Below, one piece after another: positions 25,159 through 32,000 of a DNA stretch of 32,143 nucleotides (position 1 is the first letter of the stretch; each line of letters begins with the position of its first letter). The notes under the pieces are model-generated. The model worked only from the letters and a program-made list of their open reading frames with translations, was not told the DNA's origin and did no database searches. The stretch is from the NCBI GenBank assembly GCA_017617495.1, contig JAFZWD010000038.1, forward strand, positions 1 to 32,143, written 5' to 3'. The position numbers were made by a program, and so were the translations under genes. Origin of the DNA: Bacteroidales bacterium. GTDB taxonomy: Bacteria > Bacteroidota > Bacteroidia > Bacteroidales > UBA932.

Positions 25159-26084
25159 TATTTCTTGAAGAAAGGCAAGCGAAGGAACTTAAGTATCTGT
25201 TCTGGTTGCGCTGCGGTGTATCTTCGCAGAAGAGGGAACAATTCGTTGAAACGTATTTCTTCTGGCAGCATAAAAACGTCATGGATGTCCTTCAGCCCAA
25301 GTTTGTCAATCAGAATTCTCGACATTGAATTGTAGTGGGCATCGGACCTCCCCACCGTTATTTCATTAAGGTCATATTCGCTACCGGTATTGAAGTGCAT
25401 TGCGTCAATCATCTTGTCGAAGCCGTCAAAGTATTCCGCTGCCCCTTCGTAGTCTATCACATTGTATACAAATATTATATAATCGACCAACTGCTCTTTC
25501 TCCTTAACATTCAACTTCGTGAAAAGTCGTTGCAGAATTCTGTAGTTGAGGTGTCTGGCATCGCTATGATACGATTGGACACATTTTAACGCTTCGACCA
25601 TGCGGGGCGATGCATTCCTCACAACCAATGGTTCAGAGAAAGGGTTCTGGCTTTTATGGTACTTCAGAAAGCCCCAGCGATAGTCTTCCGCCTTTTTGCA
25701 CAGTTGACGTTCGACGCCGTTGTTCCCGACATAGATCAGATTGCTTCTTCCGTTCTTTGCGCCAAATTTCATTGCGCTACCGAAAGATTTCTGGAATAGT
25801 TGTCCTTTAGTATGACATATGAGATTGAATTCCCTTGCATACATCTGAGTTATAACGGCAATGAATTCAGGCAAGTCCCGCGGATTATTCACCACCAGCG
25901 AGAGATGGAAATGATCCGGCATCAGGCTTACTGATAGAATGCGGATATCGTATTTCCCATCTACCGAACACAATAAGGTGAAAAAGACAAGATAGTCACT
26001 TACGCAGTAAAACAAGAGTTGCCCTTGGGCAGATCTCTGATAGCAGTGGATGAGGATACCCCCGACAGTTTTTCGTTTCTTCAT
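25158..26084 (-). CDS. REP-associated tyrosine transposase (RAYT, HUH/Y1 family)
   Basis: 308 residues from ATG at 26084 (a TTG two codons earlier is less likely). The HUH metal site is HFH (residues 58-60) in SLMPDHFHLSLVV, and the likely nucleophile is Y118 in NLIYVGNNGVERQL, followed by AEDYRWGFLKYH, matching the RAYT pattern YxxxNP...EDYxWSS. Such single-strand DNA nucleases process REP-type hairpins and are related to IS200/IS605 transposases but domesticated. The NP following the Tyr is altered to NN. About 150 C-terminal residues (150-308) lie beyond the usual catalytic domain and are not recognised. No IS200-type ends were identified; instead 109-bp repeats flank the gene. Confidence 0.85.
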   Translation of the reverse strand: MKKRKTVGGILIHCYQRSAQGQLLFYCVSDYLVFFTLLCSVDGKYDIRILSVSLMPDHFHLSLVVNNPRDLPEFIAVITQMYAREFNLICHTKGQLFQKSFGSAMKFGAKNGRSNLIYVGNNGVERQLCKKAEDYRWGFLKYHKSQNPFSEPLVVRNASPRMVEALKCVQSYHSDARHLNYRILQRLFTKLNVKEKEQLVDYIIFVYNVIDYEGAAEYFDGFDKMIDAMHFNTGSEYDLNEITVGRSDAHYNSMSRILIDKLGLKDIHDVFMLPEEIRFNELFPLLRRYTAAQPEQILKFLRLPFFKK

Positions 26085-26102
26085 AATCAAAACAATCTAC
26101 TA

Positions 26103-26197
26103 GCCGGTAAACCATACCGGCATGGTGTCTCTCAATCTTGATTATAGAAGCAGTTTAATGAAAAACTGCGATGGTCAGAAGGGTTCAGATGAGCCCT
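26103..26197. repeat. Three small hairpins in the RAYT leader
   Basis: GCCGGT/ACCGGC (26103-26121), GCAGTTT/AAACTGC (26150-26169) and AGGGTTC/GAGCCCT with one G-T pair (26180-26197) lie between the RAYT start and its promoter. The middle one and its flank resemble the right end of copy C and the sequence beyond it, so this may be a decayed partial copy. Confidence 0.55.
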
Positions 26198-26202
26198 CAC
26201 CA

Positions 26203-26210
26203 CAAAGGTA
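26203..26210 (-). promoter_or_regulatory. -7 box of the RAYT promoter
   Basis: Minus-strand TACCTTTG, a TAnnTTTG match, between copy C and the RAYT gene, giving a leader of about 110 nt that holds three hairpins. Confidence 0.5.
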
Positions 26211-26233
26211 GCAAACAAAAATGATAATGAGAA

Positions 26234-26342
26234 GCGTTTTTGCTAACTGATTAACCATCAGCGTTTTACTAATAATCGATGCTCCGTTTTGGAGCATCGA
26301 TTTTGCATAAAGTGCTGATACAGAGTAGTTTAACGAAAACAC
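26234..26342. repeat. 109-bp structured repeat, copy C
   Basis: Left end GCGTTTTTGCTAA; right end degenerate TTTAACGAAAACAC. The central hairpin arms AATCGATGCTCC / GGAGCATCGATT and the tail GCATAAAGTGCTGA are identical to copy B. It sits upstream of the RAYT promoter and 20 nt from the tsaB stop codon. Confidence 0.88.
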
Positions 26343-26361
26343 TCTGCGCGTGGAAGAATAG

Positions 26362-27090
26362 TCAGAAGAGTTTCTTGCCCACGGTGGCAACGAAATCTTT
26401 AAGATAAAACGGCTCGAAGTAGGCTATGTTTTCGAACTGGCCTGCTTCGAACTTTTTTAGGGCGGGCTTGAGCATGGCGGCTGCTTCCGGGCAGCACTGA
26501 ATGAAGAGATTGCCGATCGCAGTCGGCAATGACGTTTCCGTCATGCCAGGCTCGACCTGGCATCTCAATGCGCGGAATTTCTCTGCGCCGTCGCCTATGA
26601 CCACCACCGGGCCGGCGGCGAAGAGTTCGTCGAAGGAGTGCGCGTCGAGCACCACCGGGGCGACCTCGCCCTGGCGCACAGGGCAGCCGTCCGCCCCAAG
26701 CGTGTAAGGGGCAGTGTACACTTCCATGCGGCGGGCGTCGATCATCGGTAAAATAGAGGGCGAAGCGAATGAATCCAGAGCCTGCCAGGCAAGCACATCC
26801 AGCGTTCCGACAGCGATAAGCGGTTTGCCGGCGCCGAAGCAGAGCCCTTTGGCAGTGGAAGATCCCACGCGGAGGCCTGTGTAGGAACCCGGCCCGGCAC
26901 TCAGCGCAACGGCATCGATGTCTGCCATGGTGAGGCCGCACTCATCCAGCATCTCCTGCACATAAACCGCTGTCATCGAGGCGTGCTGGCGCGGCTCGGC
27001 GCTGCGTCGCTCGCAAATAATCTTCTCCCCGTCGGAAATGGCGGTGGAGCAGAGCGCAGTGGAAGTCTCTATGAGCAGTAGCTTAGGCAT
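26362..27090 (-). CDS. tsaB: tRNA threonylcarbamoyladenosine biosynthesis protein TsaB, with an in-frame repeat insertion
   Basis: 242 residues. The N-terminus LLIETSTALCSTAIS and the block VALSAGPGSYTGLRVGSSTA are diagnostic of TsaB, the non-catalytic partner that supports TsaD in making t6A37 on tRNAs reading ANN codons. The C-terminus YFEPFYLKDFVAT is typical for Bacteroidales. Residues about 175-195 (LRCQVEPGMTETSLPTAIGN) do not look like family sequence and are encoded by two inverted GAGAT...ATGACG repeats; the frame stays open, so the insertion is tolerated in a loop before the last helix. The start overlaps the cvpA stop by 8 nt. Confidence 0.93.
   Translation of the reverse strand: MPKLLLIETSTALCSTAISDGEKIICERRSAEPRQHASMTAVYVQEMLDECGLTMADIDAVALSAGPGSYTGLRVGSSTAKGLCFGAGKPLIAVGTLDVLAWQALDSFASPSILPMIDARRMEVYTAPYTLGADGCPVRQGEVAPVVLDAHSFDELFAAGPVVVIGDGAEKFRALRCQVEPGMTETSLPTAIGNLFIQCCPEAAAMLKPALKKFEAGQFENIAYFEPFYLKDFVATVGKKLF
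26506..26566. repeat. Tail-to-tail pair of GAGAT...ATGACG repeats inside tsaB
   Basis: First copy: GAGAT then TTGCCGA / TCGGCAA arms and ATGACG (26506-26533). Second copy, inverted: CGTCAT, then GCCAGG / CCTGGC arms and ATCTC (26539-26566). Each resembles the common bacterial intergenic repeat of the type GAGATyCCGG...CCGGGATGACG. Confidence 0.7.
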
Positions 27091-27577
27091 TGGCTATCAG
27101 GTCTCTGAGGAAAGGAAGGATGGTTCCGGCAACATCGCGGATGCCGACGTAAACCCACGAGTCTTCGAGCGATGCCGGATCGAAGATGTTCCACTGGGAG
27201 TTTAGGCCCTCGAGGGCGCTGATGGTCATGCCGAGCAGGAGCAGCGTCTTGAGCACGGAGAACAGCAGGCCAAGCAGCCTGTCGAGCCAGCCGATAGAGA
27301 GCGCTTTGGCGGCGTTGCTGATGAGTTTGCCCAGAAGAATCAGCGCCCAGGCCACTCCTATTACTATAAGCACGAAGGCGATTATCTGCACCACCTTGCC
27401 GTTGATCTTCATAAAGCCGAGCATCCAGTCGGCGAGCAGCGTGGAAAACTTGAAAGCCGCCCAGGCGGACACCACTATGGCGGCGAGATTCACCAGTTGC
27501 TCGATGAATCCCTTGCGGAGTCCGGTGACTATCGACGGAATAAAACAGACAAGCAGAATTATGTCCAGCGTTCCCAT
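27083..27577 (-). CDS. CvpA family inner-membrane protein
   Basis: 164 residues with four hydrophobic segments, starting LDIILLVCFIPSIVTGLRKGFIEQL, the typical CvpA opening with the GxxKGF/L turn, followed by VVQIIAFVLIVIGVAWALILLG and LDRLLGLLFSVLKTLLLLGM. CvpA was named for colicin V production and has been linked to envelope tolerance; the molecular role is not settled. It forms a two-gene minus-strand operon with tsaB and is divergent from ileS across 65 nt. Confidence 0.9.
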   Translation of the reverse strand: MGTLDIILLVCFIPSIVTGLRKGFIEQLVNLAAIVVSAWAAFKFSTLLADWMLGFMKINGKVVQIIAFVLIVIGVAWALILLGKLISNAAKALSIGWLDRLLGLLFSVLKTLLLLGMTISALEGLNSQWNIFDPASLEDSWVYVGIRDVAGTILPFLRDLIANA

Positions 27578-27586
27578 TATATCCTA

Positions 27587-27617
27587 TTGTTAAACAGCGC
27601 GAAAATCATTATCTTTG
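27587..27617 (+). promoter_or_regulatory. ileS promoter (-33 TTG, -7 TATCTTTG)
   Basis: TTG at 27587-27589 and TATCTTTG at 27610-27617 are 20 nt apart, the spacing expected for Bacteroidetes housekeeping promoters. The ileS ATG is 25 nt downstream. This is the best complete promoter in the window. Confidence 0.7.
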
Positions 27618-27624
27618 CGGATTA

Positions 27625-27632
27625 CAAAAATA
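27625..27632 (-). promoter_or_regulatory. Possible -7 box for cvpA-tsaB
   Basis: Minus-strand TATTTTTG fits TAnnTTTG, 47 nt upstream of the cvpA start. It overlaps the ileS leader, so the divergent promoters would be interleaved. A-rich sequence makes a chance match possible. Confidence 0.3.
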
Positions 27633-27642
27633 GGCAAAAAAG

Positions 27643-30600
27643 ATGACTTTTAAAGAATATAAAGGACTAGATTTGGTAGGTTCCGGAAACAGGGTTCTGG
27701 AAAGGTGGAAAAAACTCGGCGCATTCGAGCGCAGCCTCGCCCTTCGCGAAGGGGCCCCGGAGTTTATATTCTTCGAAGGTCCCCCCTCGGCCAACGGCAA
27801 ACCGGGCATCCACCATGTGATGGCCCGCAGCATCAAAGACGCCATCTGCCGCTATAAATCGCAGACGGGCTTCAAGGTGCGCCGCCGCGCAGGCTGGGAT
27901 ACCCACGGGCTTCCGGTAGAGATCGGGGTGGAGAAGAAGCTGGGCATCCACAAGGAAGATATCGGCAGCAAGATAAGCGTGGAGGAATACAACCGCACCT
28001 GCCGCAGCGAGGTAATGAAGTATACCGCCGAGTGGGAGGAGATGACCGAGCGCGTAGGTTACTGGGTGGACCTCAAGGACCCCTACATCACCTACGACAA
28101 CCGCTACATCGAAACTCTCTGGTGGCTGCTCCGCAAGATCTACGACAAGGGGCTGCTCTACAAGGGATTCTCCATCCAGCCTTACAGCCCGTCCGACGGC
28201 ACCGGCCTCAGCTCGCACGAGCTCAACCAGCCCGGTTGCTACAAGGATGTGACCGATACGACCTGCACGGCGCAGTTCGAAATAATAAAAGACGAGGCAT
28301 CCGCAAAGTTGTATGAGATTCCCGATCAGGTCGGGAATGACGTAAAAGTGTTCTTCCTGGCCTGGACCACCACGCCGTGGACACTGCCCAGCAACACCGC
28401 ACTCTGCGTAGGCCCGAACATCGACTACGTCCGCGTAAAATCGACCAACCCTTACACCGGCGAGCCCGCGGTTTACGTCCTTGCAAAGGAACTCGTGGGC
28501 GCGTGGTTCAACGAAAAGACTCCTTACGAGGTGCTTCCCGGCAGCTTCAAGGGAAGCGAGCTCACCGGCATAAGCTATAAGCAGCTGATTCCCTGGTTCA
28601 AGCCCGTCGATGGGGATGCTTTCAAGGTAATCCCAGGCGATTATGTAACCACCGAGGACGGTACCGGCATCGTGCATATTGCGCCCACCTTCGGTGCCGA
28701 CGACAAGCGCGTTGCGGCAGCCGCAGGCATCGGAGCAGTTATCGTTTTGGACAAGGCCGGAGTGCGCCAGGCGCAGGTGGACCGCGAGGGCCGCTTCTAT
28801 CGCATGGCAGATCTCGATGCGAGTTTTGTTAAAACTCATGTGGACGATTCCTATGCCGAATTCGCCGGACGCTACGTCAAGAACGCCTTCGACGACAGCC
28901 TGCCCGCCGACGCTCCCACTTTGGACATCGACATCTGCATGATGCTCAAGGCCGCCGGCAAGGCATTCCGCATTCAGAAGCACACTCACTCATATCCTCA
29001 TAGCTGGCGTACCGACAAGCCGGTGCTCTACTATCCTCTGGACGCATGGTTCATCAAGACATCCGCCGTCAAGGACGAGATGGTGGCGCTCAACAAGCAG
29101 ATACGCTGGAAGCCCGAATCCACCGGAACCGGACGCTTCGGCCAGTGGCTTGAGAACATCCAGGACTGGAACCTCAGCCGCAGCCGCTTCTGGGGCACGC
29201 CGCTTCCCATCTGGCGCACAGATGACGGCAAGGAGGAAATCTGCATCGGCAGCATCGCCGAACTCTATGCCGAAATCGACAAGGCAGTTGTCGCGGGCAT
29301 AATGAAGTCCAACCCCCTCAAGGACCTGGGCTTCGACCCCGCCGACATGAGCAAGGCCAATTACGACCGCATCGACCTGCACAGGCCTTATGTAGATAAT
29401 ATCTTCCTCGTGAGCCCTTCGGGCAGGAAGATGACGCGCGAAAGCGACCTCATCGACGTCTGGTTCGATTCTGGCAGCATGCCTTACGCCCAGACCGGCC
29501 TCCGCGGCAAGGACACCCCCGATTTCGGCAGCACCGCCGACTTCATCGCCGAAGGCGTGGACCAGACTCGCGGATGGTTCTACACCCTGCACGCAATCCA
29601 CACCATGGTGAGCGGCACTCCCGCGTTCAAGCGCGTGATTTCCAACGGCCTGGTGCTGGACAAGGCGGGCAACAAGATGAGCAAGCGCCTCGGCAATGCG
29701 GTGGATCCGTTCGAGGAACTCGACAAGTTCGGCCCCGACGCCCTCCGCTGGTATATGCTCACCAACGCCCAGCCCTGGGACAACCTCCGCTTCGACGAGG
29801 CCGGCGTGGACGAGGTGAGGCGCAAGTTCTTCGGCACGCTCTACAATACGTATGCGTTCTTTGCACTGTACGCAAACGTCGATGGCTATGAGCCGTCCTC
29901 CGACCTGCAATCCCTCACCGAGACCGACCGCTGGATTATTTCCAAGACCAACAGCCTCATACGCGACGTTCGCGCGGCATACGAGGACTACGACATAACC
30001 CTCGCGGGACGCCTGATCCAGGACTTTGTGTGCGACCATCTGTCCAACTGGTACGTGCGCCTGAACCGCAAGCGCTTCTGGGGAGGCGGGCTCACGCCCG
30101 ACAAACTGGCGGCCTACAACACGCTTTACGGCGCGCTCAAGACCGTGGCGCTGCTCTCCGCGCCGATCGCCCCCTTCTATGCGGACGAACTCTGGTGCGA
30201 TCTTGTGCCCGGAGCCGAGAGCGTACACTTCGAGGATATGCCCAAGGCCGATGAAAGCCTCATCGACGCCGCACTCGAGGAGCGTATGGAGCTTGCGCAG
30301 AAGGCTACTTCGCTGGTGCTCGCGCTTCGCCGCAAGGTGAACATCAAGGTGCGCCAGCCCCTCTCCAAACTGGTCATACCCGTCATTTCCGAGGAGGTCC
30401 GCGGGCAGCTCGAGCTGGTCAAGGACATCATCCTGGGCGAAGTCAATGTCAAGGAGGCCGAGTTCCTCTCCGACACCACCGGCATCATTACCAAGAAGAT
30501 CAAGCCCAACTTCCGCACCCTGGGCAAGAAATACGGCGCGCAGATGCGCGAAATCGCCGCGGCGTTCGCGGCTCTGGACCAGGCCGGCATCTCCGCCATA

Positions 30601-31023
30601 CAGGCGGCCGGCGAATACGCCCTCGACTGCCCTTCGGGCAAGGTTCTGCTTGAGCCTGAGGACTACGAGATCAGCTCCGAGGATATGCCCGGCTGGCTCG
30701 TCGCTACGGAGGGACAGCTCACGCTTGCGCTCGACATCGAGGTAACTCCCGCCCTGCGCAAGGAAGGCACCGCACGCGAGCTGGTGAACCGCATCCAGAA
30801 TGTCCGCAAGGACAGCGGTCTGGAGGTTACCGACCGCGTGGACGTGGTGCTCGAAGCGGACGGCGAAGCATATGACGAAATAGCCGAAGCGCTGGAGGAT
30901 TACCGTGCCTACGTTGCCTCCCAGACGCTTTCTGTTGATATCTCGTTGGAAAAAGGCGGAAATCGTGGGGCCGAAGTGGAGTGGAATGACGGAATTATTC
31001 GTATATTAGTAACCCGAAAATAA
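27643..31023 (+). CDS. ileS: Isoleucyl-tRNA synthetase, with a small in-frame repeat insertion
   Basis: 1126 residues. Class I signatures: the HIGH-equivalent GIHH at 55-58 in PPSANGKPGIHHVM, and KMSKR at 678-682 in AGNKMSKRLGNAVDPFEEL. The editing (CP1) domain includes FFLAWTTTPWTLPSNTALCVGP, and the tRNA-binding region begins near WYVRLNRKRFW. The KMSKR form and the length indicate the eukaryote-like (IleS2) class. Residues 225-234 (EIPDQVGNDV), just before the editing-domain block, are encoded exactly by a GAGATTCCCGA...TCGGGAATGACG repeat, and read as inserted sequence in a loop of variable length. DksA-like and lspA genes follow at 8 and 6 nt. Confidence 0.97.
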   Translation: MTFKEYKGLDLVGSGNRVLERWKKLGAFERSLALREGAPEFIFFEGPPSANGKPGIHHVMARSIKDAICRYKSQTGFKVRRRAGWDTHGLPVEIGVEKKLGIHKEDIGSKISVEEYNRTCRSEVMKYTAEWEEMTERVGYWVDLKDPYITYDNRYIETLWWLLRKIYDKGLLYKGFSIQPYSPSDGTGLSSHELNQPGCYKDVTDTTCTAQFEIIKDEASAKLYEIPDQVGNDVKVFFLAWTTTPWTLPSNTALCVGPNIDYVRVKSTNPYTGEPAVYVLAKELVGAWFNEKTPYEVLPGSFKGSELTGISYKQLIPWFKPVDGDAFKVIPGDYVTTEDGTGIVHIAPTFGADDKRVAAAAGIGAVIVLDKAGVRQAQVDREGRFYRMADLDASFVKTHVDDSYAEFAGRYVKNAFDDSLPADAPTLDIDICMMLKAAGKAFRIQKHTHSYPHSWRTDKPVLYYPLDAWFIKTSAVKDEMVALNKQIRWKPESTGTGRFGQWLENIQDWNLSRSRFWGTPLPIWRTDDGKEEICIGSIAELYAEIDKAVVAGIMKSNPLKDLGFDPADMSKANYDRIDLHRPYVDNIFLVSPSGRKMTRESDLIDVWFDSGSMPYAQTGLRGKDTPDFGSTADFIAEGVDQTRGWFYTLHAIHTMVSGTPAFKRVISNGLVLDKAGNKMSKRLGNAVDPFEELDKFGPDALRWYMLTNAQPWDNLRFDEAGVDEVRRKFFGTLYNTYAFFALYANVDGYEPSSDLQSLTETDRWIISKTNSLIRDVRAAYEDYDITLAGRLIQDFVCDHLSNWYVRLNRKRFWGGGLTPDKLAAYNTLYGALKTVALLSAPIAPFYADELWCDLVPGAESVHFEDMPKADESLIDAALEERMELAQKATSLVLALRRKVNIKVRQPLSKLVIPVISEEVRGQLELVKDIILGEVNVKEAEFLSDTTGIITKKIKPNFRTLGKKYGAQMREIAAAFAALDQAGISAIQAAGEYALDCPSGKVLLEPEDYEISSEDMPGWLVATEGQLTLALDIEVTPALRKEGTARELVNRIQNVRKDSGLEVTDRVDVVLEADGEAYDEIAEALEDYRAYVASQTLSVDISLEKGGNRGAEVEWNDGIIRILVTRK
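28315..28342. repeat. GAGAT...ATGACG palindromic repeat inside ileS
   Basis: Arms ATTCCCGA and TCGGGAAT (8 bp) around TCAGG, with the flanks GAG and GACG typical of the family also seen twice in tsaB. The repeat begins exactly on a codon boundary. Confidence 0.7.
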
Positions 31024-31031
31024 AATCAACT

Positions 31032-31433
31032 ATGGCAGACGAAATCAAAACTCGTTATTCCGATGAGGAGCTTGCAGAGTTCAAGACCATCATCGAGGGT
31101 ATGCTCGAGCAGGCCAAAGCTGAGTACAACACCCTGCGTCAGGTTGTGATGCACGGTGGCAACAACGACATCGAGGATACTTCGCCCTCTTTCCGCACGG
31201 TAGAGGACGATGGCGCCAACCAACTTACCAAGGAAGAAGCAAGCCAGCTTGCACAACGCCAGTACAAATTCATCAAGAATCTCGAAGCAGCGCTCGTGCG
31301 CATCGAGAACAAGACCTATGGCATCTGCAGGGTTACCGGCAAGCTGATTCCCAAGGAGCGCCTGCGTCTGGTGCCTCACGCCACACTCACCGTCGAGGCC
31401 AAGGAAATGCTCGCAAAGCAAGGGAAGAACTAG
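31032..31433 (+). CDS. DksA/TraR-family protein with degenerate zinc finger
   Basis: 133 residues. The N-terminal coiled coil (EELAEFKTIIEGMLEQAKAEY) and the C-terminal block YGICRVTGKLIPKERLRLVP match the DksA/TraR family. Only one cysteine remains (C99); the other three zinc ligands of the classical CxxC...CxxC finger are replaced (GICRVTGKLI, ATLTVEAKE). This non-zinc version is, to my knowledge, the usual one next to lspA in Bacteroidetes. DksA proteins enter the RNA polymerase secondary channel and modulate initiation, often with ppGpp; whether this one does is unknown. Confidence 0.88.
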   Translation: MADEIKTRYSDEELAEFKTIIEGMLEQAKAEYNTLRQVVMHGGNNDIEDTSPSFRTVEDDGANQLTKEEASQLAQRQYKFIKNLEAALVRIENKTYGICRVTGKLIPKERLRLVPHATLTVEAKEMLAKQGKN

Positions 31434-31439
31434 GCTCCT

Positions 31440-31982
31440 ATGAAGATCTCCAAGGGAGCGAAGTATTTAGCACTAGGCATACTGCTAGTGGTGATTGACC
31501 AGGTAACCAAATACCTGGTCAAAACCAATATGGACCTTGGTGAACAGATTCCAGTAATCGGCCAGTGGTTCCGCATCTGTTTTGTGGAGAATGCCGGCAT
31601 GGCTTTCGGCATGAAGTTCGGCGGCATGGTCGGCAAATTCCTGCTCAGCCTTTTCCGCATCCTTCTGTGCGGAGCTCTTGTCTGGTGGATCAACTCTCTC
31701 CTGAAGAAGGAGAAAACGCCTAACGGAGTTATCCTCGGCTTAACGTTAATTACCGCCGGTGCCTTCGGCAACATAATCGACTGCCTTTTCTACGGCCTCA
31801 TCTGGGACTACGCTCCGTTTATGTTCGGCAAGGTGGTGGATATGCTCTACTTCCCCATCATCCGCAGCGGCGAGGATGTAATCTTCTTCTCGCCCGTCTT
31901 TAACTTTGCCGATTCCTGCGTCACGGTCGGAGCCTTCTGGCTCCTGCTTTTCCACTGGAAGTTTTTCGCAAAAGAGTCATAA
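31440..31982 (+). CDS. lspA: Lipoprotein signal peptidase (signal peptidase II)
   Basis: 180 residues with four membrane segments. Conserved features are D20 in VVIDQVTKYLVK, the catalytic aspartates D114 (AFGNIIDCLFYG) and D158 (VFNFADSCVTVG), and the NAGMAFGM block. It cleaves prolipoprotein signals before the lipid-modified Cys, and would process lipoproteins such as the 23226-24335 product. Slightly longer than the E. coli enzyme owing to a loop before FNFADS. It starts 6 nt after the DksA-like gene and ends in an A-run and palindrome cut off by an insertion sequence. Confidence 0.95.
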   Translation: MKISKGAKYLALGILLVVIDQVTKYLVKTNMDLGEQIPVIGQWFRICFVENAGMAFGMKFGGMVGKFLLSLFRILLCGALVWWINSLLKKEKTPNGVILGLTLITAGAFGNIIDCLFYGLIWDYAPFMFGKVVDMLYFPIIRSGEDVIFFSPVFNFADSCVTVGAFWLLLFHWKFFAKES

Positions 31983-32000
31983 AAAAAAGACCGGTCTAAA
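31981..32000 (+). terminator. Half terminator of lspA, apparently split by the IS element
   Basis: A run of eight A and the palindrome AGACCGGTCT (31988-31997), then AAA, end abruptly at the IS end. By analogy to the A-run/GACCGGCC terminator at 24995, this looks like the upstream arm; the matching arm and T-run are missing. Confidence 0.5.

Larger units (their letters stand above)
25050..26342. mobile_element. RAYT gene bracketed by two 109-bp repeats (REPtron-like unit)
   Basis: Two same-orientation copies of one 109-bp structured repeat enclose the Y1 transposase-like gene; a third, solitary copy lies at 9729. The enclosed DNA is clearly more AT-rich by eye than the surrounding genes, which suggests acquisition. 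No target duplications are evident at either edge. Confidence 0.65.
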
